NCBI GenBank assembly: GCA_031396505.1
Contig: JANNKX010000242.1
Coordinates: 1 to 15,368 of the forward strand
Reading direction: 5' to 3'
Source of the DNA: JAAFHS01 sp031396505
Lineage (GTDB): Bacteria; Pseudomonadota; Alphaproteobacteria; Rhodobacterales; Rhodobacteraceae
DNA length: 15,368 nucleotides
In this document: in pieces, positions 7,619 through 14,656 of the stretch
Numbering within the stretch: the first letter of the stretch is position 1
Layout of the letters: the number at the start of each line of letters is the position of its first letter
Notes under the pieces: model-generated
The model's database searches: none
The model's input: only the letters and a program-made list of their open reading frames with translations
Told to the model about the DNA's origin: nothing
Position numbers and translations under genes: made by a program

Positions 7619-8758
7619 ATGGCAAGCGAACCCAGACTGGTGGTGATCTTCCTGCGCGGCGGCTGTGATGGGCTGGCGCTGGTCAGTCCCGCATCTGACC
7701 CCGACTTCATCGCGGCACGGCCCGAAGCGTTGCGCGTGCTGCGCACAGGCGATGGCGCAGGCCATGCCATTGGCGGCGCAAACGCCGATGTCGATTTCCG
7801 CTTTCATCTGCAAGCAGGCCCGCTGGCCGATCTGTACCGCGCAGGCGATCTGTCGCTGATCCATGCCTGCGGGCTGACCGAGGCCACGCGCAGTCATTTC
7901 GAGGCCGAACAACGGATAGAGCGTTCGGCGCAAGCCGGGGCCGAGGGCGGCTGGCTGGGGCGTTGGCTGAAAACGCTGCCCCCCGGCGCGGATTTGCCTG
8001 CGATTGCGGTCGGCACCGCCCTGCCCGGATCGCTGGAAGGGTCCGAGGCAGCGGTAGCCGAGGAACTGGGCAACCTCATCCTTGCGCAAGGAAACTGGCT
8101 GGCACCCGCCTTGCAGGCCCGTATTGCCGCCGGTTTTGGCAACCATGGACCGGTGCAGGCGTCTATGCAGCAGTTGCTGGTGCTATCGGCGATGATTTCA
8201 GGGCGCATCTGGTCCGACAGTGACGGCGCGGTGCGGCCCTACGCGCCTGCGCATGCCTACCCGGATGATAATCCGTTATCCGCCCCCCTGATGACAGTGG
8301 CGCAGACCTTCAAGCTGGAGATGGGCACGCGGCTCGCCACCGTCGATATGGGCGGCTGGGATACGCATGTGCGCCAAGCGGGCGATTTCGGGCAGAACGT
8401 GGATTGGCTGTCGACCGCGCTGATGGCGTTCTGGCGCGATCTGGGGCCGCTGCAGGCCGATACGTCGGTCGTGGTGATGACAGAATTCGGCCGCCGCCTG
8501 CGATCAAACACCGGGGGCGGCACCGATCACGGGCGGGGCAGCGTGATGATGGTGCTGGGCCCGCAGGCGCGCGGTGGGCGCATGCTGGGCCGCTGGCCCG
8601 GCCTTGCCCATGACGCGCTGGAGGAAGGCGCCGATCTGGCTGTGACGACGGATTACCGCGTGCCGCTGGCCGAAATTCTGACCACTCATATGAAAACCGC
8701 CGATCTGTCGCCAATCTTTCCGGGGTTTGCGGCGCGACCGATTGGTCTGTTCGGCTGA
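7619..8758 (+). CDS. DUF1501-family protein (alkaline-phosphatase/sulfatase-like fold), no signal peptide
   Basis: A 379-residue protein of the DUF1501 family (PF07394), which belongs to the alkaline-phosphatase-like/sulfatase superfamily; no reaction is established. Conserved pieces: FLRGGCDGL (11-19), SHFEAEQ (92-98), GGWDTH (245-250), TEFGRR (288-293) and GGGTDHG (299-305). The Asp/His-rich GGWDTH and GTDHG motifs are probable metal ligands by analogy with the superfamily. Many homologues begin with a Tat signal. Here the protein begins directly with the core domain and no in-frame extension is possible past the TAG at 7601-7603. AAAGGG precedes the ATG at a rather long spacing of 9 bp. 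It is almost certainly co-transcribed with the DUF1800 gene, and the two products may act together, possibly exported as one complex. Confidence 0.9.
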   Translation: MASEPRLVVIFLRGGCDGLALVSPASDPDFIAARPEALRVLRTGDGAGHAIGGANADVDFRFHLQAGPLADLYRAGDLSLIHACGLTEATRSHFEAEQRIERSAQAGAEGGWLGRWLKTLPPGADLPAIAVGTALPGSLEGSEAAVAEELGNLILAQGNWLAPALQARIAAGFGNHGPVQASMQQLLVLSAMISGRIWSDSDGAVRPYAPAHAYPDDNPLSAPLMTVAQTFKLEMGTRLATVDMGGWDTHVRQAGDFGQNVDWLSTALMAFWRDLGPLQADTSVVVMTEFGRRLRSNTGGGTDHGRGSVMMVLGPQARGGRMLGRWPGLAHDALEEGADLAVTTDYRVPLAEILTTHMKTADLSPIFPGFAARPIGLFG

Positions 8759-8880
8759 TGAACCGACGCCAAATTGTTAACAATCTATTAAACTGGACCC
8801 AAAAATAAAAGTTAACCAATTGAAATTAAACGTTTAAGTTAAAAATTGACAGCCGTCAACTTTCGCGAAAATCGCGCCGC
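8759..8880. promoter_or_regulatory. A+T-rich, palindrome-dense convergent intergenic region
   Basis: This gap lies between two gene 3' ends, where promoters are not expected. It is markedly A+T-rich against G+C-rich surroundings. Perfect palindromes: ATTGTTAACAAT (8773-8784), TTAAACGTTTAA (8826-8837), TTTCGCGAAA (8861-8870), plus the inverted repeat TTGAC-agcc-GTCAA (8846-8859). No hairpin with a T-run is seen, so these are more like protein-binding sites than terminators. No ORF of note was found. Confidence 0.5.
8777..8791 (+). promoter_or_regulatory. CtrA-like box (TTAA-N7-TTAA)
   Basis: TTAA (8777-8780), seven bases, TTAA (8788-8791) match the alphaproteobacterial CtrA recognition pattern TTAA-N7-TTAA(C). 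A chance match is plausible in such A+T-rich DNA, and it lies between convergent genes. Confidence 0.3.
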
Positions 8881-9942
8881 CTACCCTCCCCAGGTGCGTT
8901 CCAGCACCCGCAACCAGTTACCATGCGTCAGCTTTGCCATCACACCCGCATCATACCCATGCGCCATCATCGCCTCTTGCAACGCAGGCAATCCCGTCAC
9001 ATCGCCAATCCCCTTCGGCACGGTGGCCCCGTCAAAATCCGACCCGAACCCCACCCCGTCTTCGCCCAGATGCGCGATCAGATGATCCAGATGCCGCAGC
9101 ATCGGGTCCCAGTCCATATCGGCGCTTTCGCGGCCATCCGGGCGCAAGAAGACAGTCGCAAAATTCAGCCCGACCATGCCGCCGCTGTCGCGGATCAGGC
9201 CCAGTTGGCGGTCGGTCAGGTTGCGCGTCGAAGGGCAGATCGCATGCGCGTTGGAATGCGTGGCCACCAGCGGTGCATCCGAAAGGGCCGCCACATCATC
9301 AAATCCCGCCGCGTTCAGGTGCGAAAGATCAACCATGATGCGCAGCTGGTTGCAGGTCCGGATCAGCCGCTTTCCCGCCTCGGTCAGGCCCGGCCCGGTA
9401 TCGGGATCGCCCGGAAATCGGAACGGCACGCCATGGCCAAAGATCGTCGGCCTGCTCCACACCGGGCCAAGGCTGCGCAGGCCCATCGCGTAAAACAGGT
9501 GCAGCGCATCGCAGGCCTCGTCAATCGGCTCAGCTCCTTCCATGTGCATCACACCGGCGATTGCAGCCTCGGCCATGGCGGCGCGGATATCGGCCGCGCT
9601 GCGGCACAAACGAAACGCGCCGCCGCTGCTGCGTTCCATCCAGTGCAGCGTGCCTGCCATGCTCAGGGCGATGGCCTGCGCCTGCATGATCGGCATCGGG
9701 TCGGGCAACGGCAGATCATAGGGCGGCGTGTCCATACGGTGCACCAGATCACCCGTCGCGGGGTCAGCGGGGGATGGCACATAAATCGCGAACAACCCAC
9801 CGACAAACCTGCCCGCCTTCATGCGCGGCAAATCCAGATGCCCATGGCCGTCACCCACCAGCCACAACTGATCCCGCGGGCTGCGCCCAAGATGGATGCG
9901 ATACAGGATATCGTTATGGCCGTCGAAAACTGGGTGTGTCAT
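8881..9942 (-). CDS. M19-family dipeptidase (membrane/renal dipeptidase-like)
   Basis: A 353-residue zinc metallopeptidase of family M19 (amidohydrolase-fold barrel), which hydrolyses dipeptides, including some with D-residues. The binuclear zinc site is complete: His9 and Asp11 in FDGHND, bridging Glu135 in HMEGAE, His208 in DLSH and His229 in THSNAHA, with catalytic Asp302 in GFGSDFDG. Spacing agrees with the mammalian renal dipeptidase pattern. No signal peptide or lipid anchor is seen, so it should be cytoplasmic. An alternative start at 9975 adds 11 residues; the ATG at 9942 is chosen because family members begin at the FDGHND region, although its ribosome site is weak. It is convergent with the DUF1501 gene and divergent from the 47-codon ORF. 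Confidence 0.94.
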   Translation of the reverse strand: MTHPVFDGHNDILYRIHLGRSPRDQLWLVGDGHGHLDLPRMKAGRFVGGLFAIYVPSPADPATGDLVHRMDTPPYDLPLPDPMPIMQAQAIALSMAGTLHWMERSSGGAFRLCRSAADIRAAMAEAAIAGVMHMEGAEPIDEACDALHLFYAMGLRSLGPVWSRPTIFGHGVPFRFPGDPDTGPGLTEAGKRLIRTCNQLRIMVDLSHLNAAGFDDVAALSDAPLVATHSNAHAICPSTRNLTDRQLGLIRDSGGMVGLNFATVFLRPDGRESADMDWDPMLRHLDHLIAHLGEDGVGFGSDFDGATVPKGIGDVTGLPALQEAMMAHGYDAGVMAKLTHGNWLRVLERTWGG

Positions 9943-10020
9943 CGCTGAAAGATGGCACGGGGCCTGCCAATGCACCAGTCAATCGGGCGATCCGCGCATG
10001 TTTTTTCGTGACATCCGGAT

Positions 10021-10078
10021 CACAACCCCTTGTGAAGCCGCATAAAGCGACCCTTTCGGCCTTGAAAGCGCCCGAAAG
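10021..10078. promoter_or_regulatory. two inverted repeats in the dipeptidase/small-ORF divergent region
   Basis: CACAA-cccc-TTGTG (10021-10034) is a 5-bp hairpin. CTTTCGG (10053-10059) and CCGAAAG (10072-10078) are perfect 7-bp arms with a 12-bp spacer. The second repeat ends 50 bp upstream of the small ORF at 10129 and is the better operator candidate. The intervening TTGAAA (10062-10067) could serve as a -35 element, but no convincing -10 was found. The 186-bp gap has no other clear feature. Confidence 0.3.
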
Positions 10079-10128
10079 TGATGCAATCTGTTACAAATTA
10101 GCGACAAAAAAACCAAGGGCAGTGCAAA

Positions 10129-10272
10129 ATGGCCAACTCTTCGTCGTCCTCCTCGCAACAGCAAGGCGGCTCGAACACACCTTCGCAACAAGCCGGGCAA
10201 TCCGGTGGATCAAGCCAGCAGCAGGGTGGCACCACCAAAAAACCGATCATCCGCGACTGGGCCGCGTTCTAA
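10129..10272 (+). CDS. small Ser/Gln/Gly-rich protein, 47 residues, unknown function
   Basis: An ATG at 10129, with AAGGGC about 10 bp upstream, opens a 47-codon frame ending in TAA. The product begins MAN with six Ser, then runs through QQQGG, PSQQAGQSGGSSQQQGG and TTKKP, and ends IIRDWAAF. About 35 residues are low-complexity Ser/Gln/Gly and would be disordered. The final 11 residues are different in character, with two Lys, an Arg, a Trp and a hydrophobic end, like a short binding motif. Codon third positions are not biased enough to prove coding. It lies 60 bp before the TfoX-domain gene on the same strand, so co-transcription is possible. I do not recognise a family. It may be spurious, but the start, ribosome site and distinct C-terminus favour a real small protein. 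Confidence 0.55.
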   Translation: MANSSSSSSQQQGGSNTPSQQAGQSGGSSQQQGGTTKKPIIRDWAAF

Positions 10273-10332
10273 GCACCCTTTCCGCCGGTATCGGGATCAG
10301 GCTAAGCTGCGCCCAAAACTGTAGGCGCACAG

Positions 10333-10671
10333 ATGTCTGACCCGATTTCTTCCATCCCCAATCTCGGGCCTGCGTCCGAGGCTGCCTTTGCCAAGGCCGG
10401 ACTTTTCACGGCAACCGAGGTGCGTGCCCTTGGGGCGGATGCCTGCTACCGCCGCCTGTTACAATCGGGATCAGCGCCGCATTTCATTGGCTATTATGTG
10501 CTCGTCATGGGGCTGCAGGGCCGCCCGTGGAACGATTGCAAGGGCGACGAGAAAGCCGCACTGCGGGCGCGGTTCGATGCAATCAAGGCGGAGTTTGCGG
10601 GCAGCACGGAAAAGGGCCGCTCTGATTTAGAAGCGGCCCTGAACATGTTTGGCGTGGTCAGGCCACGTTAG
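10333..10671 (+). CDS. TfoX/Sxy C-terminal-domain protein
   Basis: A 112-residue protein matching the TfoX C-terminal domain (helix-hairpin-helix-like): ISSIPNLGPASEAAFAKAGL near the N-terminus, the conserved region around GADACYRRLL, and GYYVLVMGLQGRPWNDC (53-69), followed by a Lys/Glu-rich helix. Full-length Sxy/TfoX proteins, which activate competence genes with CRP in gammaproteobacteria, have an additional N-terminal domain that is absent here. A role in competence is therefore not implied; the isolated domain is probably a DNA- or protein-binding module. AGGCG precedes the ATG. Its TAG stop (10669-10671) overlaps the TAA stop of the convergent ndk gene (10668-10670), so there is no room for a terminator between them. 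Confidence 0.85.
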   Translation: MSDPISSIPNLGPASEAAFAKAGLFTATEVRALGADACYRRLLQSGSAPHFIGYYVLVMGLQGRPWNDCKGDEKAALRARFDAIKAEFAGSTEKGRSDLEAALNMFGVVRPR

Positions 10672-11090
10672 CCGACAAGTTCGAGGCCGGAAAAGAAGAA
10701 CGCGATTTCGCGCGCCGCGGCAGCCTCGCTGTCTGAACCATGGGCGGAATTTTCGCCCTTGGACAGCGCAAATTCCTTGCGGATCGTCCCCGGTGCGGCC
10801 TGTGCGGGATCGGTGGCACCCATCACTTCGCGGTTCTTGGCAATCGCGTTCTCGCCTGCCAGAACCTGCACGACCACGGGTTCCGAGGCCATAAATTCAC
10901 ACAGCTCGGCATAAAATCCACGTTCGCTGTGTTCGGCATAAAATGCGCCAGCCTGCCCCATCGTCAGATGAATGCGCTTGCTTGCCACCACACGCAGACC
11001 CGCCTCTTCGAACTTGGCGATGATCTTGCCCGTGAGGTTGCGCTTGGTTGCGTCTGGTTTGATGATGGAAAGCGTGTGTTGGGTGGCCAT
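10668..11090 (-). CDS. ndk: nucleoside diphosphate kinase
   Basis: A 140-residue enzyme transferring the gamma phosphate of ATP to NDPs through a phosphohistidine, balancing (d)NTP pools. Visible: N-terminal TLSIIKPDA with Lys11; Arg87 in KNREVMG; Asn114; phospho-acceptor His117 in NSAHGSDS (family NxxHGSD signature). Length and spacing match bacterial Ndk exactly. A longer frame to 11132 adds 14 non-conserved residues; the ATG at 11090 has AAGGAC upstream. It is convergent with the TfoX-domain gene and divergent from the ABC-F gene, with a small inverted repeat TACCG/CGGTA (11143-11158) in the divergent region. Confidence 0.98.
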   Translation of the reverse strand: MATQHTLSIIKPDATKRNLTGKIIAKFEEAGLRVVASKRIHLTMGQAGAFYAEHSERGFYAELCEFMASEPVVVQVLAGENAIAKNREVMGATDPAQAAPGTIRKEFALSKGENSAHGSDSEAAAAREIAFFFSGLELVG

Positions 11091-11241
11091 GATTGCGTCC
11101 TTGTCTGAATGCGCGCAAGGCCCCTGCCCCACGGCTGCGTGATACCGCGGGTTCGGTAACAGATGGGCTACAGGATGAAAACCCCCGCCAAGGCATCACG
11201 GGCGGTTGACGCCTGCGCCCACATCGGGCAAGCGGACGGGC

Positions 11242-13089
11242 ATGTTACGCATCTCAGATATCACCTATTCCGTCGAAGGCCGCCCCTTGTTCGAAGGGGC
11301 ATCGGCCACCATTCCGACAGGCCACAAGGTTGGCCTTGTGGGCCGCAATGGCACGGGCAAAACCACGCTGTTCCGCTTGATCAAAGGCGAATTGGCATTG
11401 GAGGGGGGCGAGATTTCGCTGCCCGCCCGCGCCAAGATCGGGGGGGTTGCCCAAGAGGTGCCATCGTCATCGACCAGCCTGCTGGATACGGTGCTGGAGG
11501 CCGACACCGAACGCACAGCCCTGCTGTACGAGGCCGATCACGCAACCGACCCCGCGCGCATTGCCGATATCCAGACTCGGCTGGCCGATATCGATGCTTG
11601 GTCGGCCGAAGGCCGCGCCTCGGCCATCCTGAAGGGGCTTGGCTTTGACGCCGAGGCGCAAATGCGCCCCTGTTCGGATTTTTCCGGCGGCTGGCGGATG
11701 CGCGTGGCGCTGGCGGGCGTGCTGTTTGCGCAGCCTGATTACCTGCTGCTGGACGAGCCGACCAACTATCTTGACCTTGAAGGCGCACTTTGGCTGGAAA
11801 GCTATTTGCAGAAGTATCCCCATACCGTGCTGATCATCAGCCACGACCGGGGCCTGTTGAACCGCGCCGTGCAGGGCATTTTGCATCTGGACGCGCGCAA
11901 GCTGACGTATTGGAACGGCCCTTATGACCAGTTCGCGCGGCAGATGGCCGAACGCCGGGCCGTACTGACCGCCGAGGCCAAAAAGCAGGATCTGCGCCGC
12001 GCGCATCTGCAATCTTTCGTGGACCGCTTCAAGGCCAAGGCATCCAAGGCGGTACAAGCACAATCCCGCGTAAAGATGCTGGAAAAGATGGAGACGATCA
12101 CGCCCCCGGAAGAGGCGAAAAAGCAGGTTTTCACCTTTCCCGCACCCGAGGAATTGTCGCCCCCGATCATCAACATGGACGGCGCCGCCGTCGGCTATGG
12201 CGGCGTGCCGGTGCTGCGGCGGCTGAACCTGCGGATCGATCAGGATGACCGGATCGCCCTGCTGGGCCGCAACGGCGAGGGCAAATCGACGCTGTCCAAA
12301 CTGCTGGCGGCCAAGCTGACGACGGCCGAAGGAAAGGTGATCCGCCATTCCAAGCTGCGCATCGGGTATTTCGCACAGCATCAGGTGGATGAGTTGTTCA
12401 TCGACGAAACCCCCTTGCAGCACCTGCAACGCCTGCGCCCGGCGGAAGGCCAGCCCCGGCTGCGCGCAAGGCTTGCGGGGTTCGGGCTGATGGCCGATCA
12501 GGCGGAAACCGTGGTGGGCCGCTTGTCAGGCGGGCAGAAGGCGCGGTTGTCGCTGCTGCTGGCCACGATTGACGCGCCGCATCTGTTGATATTGGACGAA
12601 CCGACCAACCACCTTGACATGGAAAGCCGCGAGGCGCTGGTCGAGGCGCTGACGCAATATTCCGGCGCGGTGGTTCTTGTCAGCCATGACATGCATCTGT
12701 TGGGGCTGGTGGCGGACCGGCTGTGGCTGGTGAAGGGGGGTGCGGTGGAACCCTATACCGAGGACCTTGAGGCGTATCGTCGGCAATTGCTGGCGGGCGA
12801 CGACGTCAAGGTGGAGGCAAAGCCTGTCGAGAAGCCAAAGAAGACAAGTCGCGATGACGTGCTGGCCCTGAAGGCCGAGTTGCGTAAATGCGAGGAACGT
12901 TTGGCGAAACTGAACGACATGCGTGACAAGCTGGCGAAAAAGCTGGCCGATCCCGCGCTGTATGAGCCGGGCCGGGTGGGTGAGCTGGAAACCTGGAACA
13001 AGAAATACGCCGAAGTGATGGAAGGTCTGGACCGCGCCGAGGCGATGTGGATGGCGGCGGCAGGCAAGCTGGAGAGTGCAGCGGCATGA
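11242..13089 (+). CDS. ABC-F family ATPase, YheS-type
   Basis: A 615-residue soluble protein with two ABC ATPase domains and no membrane segments, as in ABC-F translation factors that bind the ribosomal E site. First domain: Walker A GRNGTGKT (34-41), signature FSGGWRMR (147-154), Walker B LLLDEPTNYLD (168-178). Linker (P-site tRNA interaction motif region) about 220-305 with the YheS-like HLQSFVDRFKAKASKAVQAQSR. Second domain: GRNGEGKS (342-349), LSGGQKAR (428-435), LILDEPTNHLD (449-459). A charged C-terminal coiled coil covers about 535-610. The region after the second domain and the linker resemble E. coli YheS more than Uup or EttA. The ATG at 11242 matches the conserved LRISDITYS start; a TTG at 11206 would add 12 unrelated residues. 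Its TGA overlaps the MarC start codon. Confidence 0.93.
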   Translation: MLRISDITYSVEGRPLFEGASATIPTGHKVGLVGRNGTGKTTLFRLIKGELALEGGEISLPARAKIGGVAQEVPSSSTSLLDTVLEADTERTALLYEADHATDPARIADIQTRLADIDAWSAEGRASAILKGLGFDAEAQMRPCSDFSGGWRMRVALAGVLFAQPDYLLLDEPTNYLDLEGALWLESYLQKYPHTVLIISHDRGLLNRAVQGILHLDARKLTYWNGPYDQFARQMAERRAVLTAEAKKQDLRRAHLQSFVDRFKAKASKAVQAQSRVKMLEKMETITPPEEAKKQVFTFPAPEELSPPIINMDGAAVGYGGVPVLRRLNLRIDQDDRIALLGRNGEGKSTLSKLLAAKLTTAEGKVIRHSKLRIGYFAQHQVDELFIDETPLQHLQRLRPAEGQPRLRARLAGFGLMADQAETVVGRLSGGQKARLSLLLATIDAPHLLILDEPTNHLDMESREALVEALTQYSGAVVLVSHDMHLLGLVADRLWLVKGGAVEPYTEDLEAYRRQLLAGDDVKVEAKPVEKPKKTSRDDVLALKAELRKCEERLAKLNDMRDKLAKKLADPALYEPGRVGELETWNKKYAEVMEGLDRAEAMWMAAAGKLESAAA

Positions 13090-13706
13090 TCGACAGCGCA
13101 TTCCTGATCACCGCCTTTGCCACGCTGTTCGTGGTCATCGACCCGCCGGGGTTGGTGCCGATGTTCATTGCGCTGACGCAAGGCATGTCGAACGAACGCC
13201 GCCGGGCGATGGCGCTGCGGGCCTGTATCATTGCGGCGGTTCTGCTGACGCTGTTCGGGTTGGCGGGGGAATCCATTCTGGGCTTCATCGGAATCTCGAT
13301 GCCTGCCTTCCGGATCGCCGGTGGTATCCTGTTGTTTCTGACGGCACTCGACATGCTGTTTGAACGCCGCACCCAGCGGCGCGAGGGGCAGCATGCCGAC
13401 CCAGACCATGATCCATCGGTGTTTCCGCTGGCGACACCACTGATTGCAGGCCCCGGTGCGATTGCCTCGGTGATTCTGCTCGTGGGGCAAAGCGGTCCGG
13501 GATGGGCGGGGACGGCTGCGGTGATCGGGCTGCTGCTGGGGATGATCGCGGTGACCTATCTGTTTTTGCTGGCGTCACCCCCGCTGGAGCGGATGTTGGG
13601 GCGCACAGGGACAATCGTCATCACGCGGCTTTTGGGGATGCTGCTGGCGGCACTTTCGGTGCAGTTCGTGATCGACGGCATCAAGGGCACCGGGTTGATC
13701 GGATAA
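13086..13706 (+). CDS. MarC-family integral membrane protein
   Basis: A 206-residue inner-membrane protein with about six hydrophobic segments: near residues 5-25, 40-60, 68-87, 115-135, 140-165 and 180-200. Family hallmarks are FVVIDPPGLVPMFIALT near the N-terminus, FRIAGGILLFLTALDML in the middle and PLATPLIAGPGAIASVILL in the second half. The two halves look like an internal duplication, as in related transporter-like families. MarC proteins were once linked to antibiotic resistance, but no transport substrate is established. The ATG (13086-13088) overlaps the TGA of the ABC-F gene (13087-13089), implying translational coupling. A start at 13047 is possible but would sit inside the upstream gene and add 13 non-conserved residues. 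Confidence 0.92.
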   Translation: MIDSAFLITAFATLFVVIDPPGLVPMFIALTQGMSNERRRAMALRACIIAAVLLTLFGLAGESILGFIGISMPAFRIAGGILLFLTALDMLFERRTQRREGQHADPDHDPSVFPLATPLIAGPGAIASVILLVGQSGPGWAGTAAVIGLLLGMIAVTYLFLLASPPLERMLGRTGTIVITRLLGMLLAALSVQFVIDGIKGTGLIG

Positions 13707-13780
13707 CCTTTTCGGCAGGGACGATTGCATCAAGGGCTATGGCGTCCTAGCTTTGCCGGGCAACAGGCCAGAGGGATGCG

Positions 13781-14356
13781 ATGATCGAGGGCGATGACTG
13801 GGGCAGGATTGCCTATCTGGGGTTGATCCTGCTGGCGCTGCTGGGCTGGGTGATTGTGGAATACAAAAGCAGGCTTGGCTTTGCCATGCGGTCGGCGGCG
13901 GCGTGGTTCATGATCTTTGTGGGTGTCGCGGCGGGTTGGGGCATCTGGCAGGACATGCAGGGGCGGATCATGCCGCTGCAGGAGGTGACGGGCGGTGCGG
14001 TGGAATTGCCGCGCGCGCGCGACGGGCATTATTATGCGACACTGACGATCAACGGCACGGATGTGGAATTTCTGGCCGATACCGGCGCGTCCGAACTGGT
14101 GCTGGGCGAGGATGACGCGGCGCGGCTGGGGATCGACCGGAGCGCCCTGCGCTATCTGGGCGAGGCGCAGACCGCGAACGGGGTCGTGCGCACGGCGCGG
14201 GTGGTGCTGCCGGTGGTGGAATTCGGGCCGTTCCGCGATACGGATGTGGAGGCCTATGTCACCGATGGCGACATGGGCGGATCGCTGTTGGGGATGGCCT
14301 ATCTGGGGCGGTTCCGGATTGAAATTGCTGAGCGGCGGATGATTTTAAGCCGGTGA
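13781..14356 (+). CDS. membrane-anchored retropepsin-like aspartic protease (TIGR02281 type)
   Basis: A 191-residue protein with two hydrophobic segments (about 10-27 and 38-55) and a C-terminal clan AA aspartic protease domain. The single active-site motif is LADTGAS with catalytic Asp100, followed by conserved LVLGEDDAARLGI and, near the end, GSLLGMAYLGRFRIEI, the second strand pair of the fold. One motif per chain means it must dimerise, as in retroviral proteases. Relatives include Caulobacter PerP, which cleaves the polarity factor PodJ, and Rickettsia APRc. The substrate here is unknown. The domain would face the periplasm if the last helix runs out-going, which the sequence alone does not decide. 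The ATG at 13781 follows GAGGGATGC. It lies 74 bp after the MarC gene, so may be co-transcribed. Confidence 0.88.
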   Translation: MIEGDDWGRIAYLGLILLALLGWVIVEYKSRLGFAMRSAAAWFMIFVGVAAGWGIWQDMQGRIMPLQEVTGGAVELPRARDGHYYATLTINGTDVEFLADTGASELVLGEDDAARLGIDRSALRYLGEAQTANGVVRTARVVLPVVEFGPFRDTDVEAYVTDGDMGGSLLGMAYLGRFRIEIAERRMILSR

Positions 14357-14656
14357 TTGACCGGCGTTGATATCGGGCGATGGCTTGCTGTCCCACGGTG
14401 GGACGGTAGGTGGGGCGTGTGAAATCAAGGGGTTGGCCGAGCGTGTTAGGGAAGCGTTAAGGATTGGGTGGGGTGTTTGTCGCGAGCGTGACGCGGCGGG
14501 GTCAGGTTGCCCGATCCATTGCGAGTGAAGGATGGCGTGTCGCCGTGGTGCGATTTGGGAGGGGACAGAGTCGGGTGCAGTCACTCCTTGTGGGCTATTG
14601 GGAACGGCGGGTGAGCCTGCACGAAGGGCGCGGAACGACCCGCCCTATGCTTCGCG
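14357..14656 (+). other. 300-bp intergenic stretch with short inverted repeats, no convincing gene
   Basis: Two small perfect inverted repeats follow the protease gene. The first is GCCGGT-gattg-ACCGGC (14349-14365), which overlaps the stop codon. The second is GTCCCA-cgg-TGGGAC (14390-14404). Neither has a following T-tract. A third hairpin, AGGGCG/CGCCCT, lies inside 14622-14654 and is flanked by CGAAG and CTTCG; it resembles a dispersed palindromic repeat unit. Frames of 70-80 codons on both strands look like non-coding opens in G-rich DNA. Confidence 0.4.

Noticed and set aside
14349..14404. Intrinsic terminator after the retropepsin-like protease gene
   Set aside because: Two short hairpins are present, but neither is followed by a T-run.
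14446..14460. TTAG-N7-TTAA, a possible second CtrA box
   Set aside because: One mismatch in the first half-site and no gene start at a suitable distance; chance match likely.
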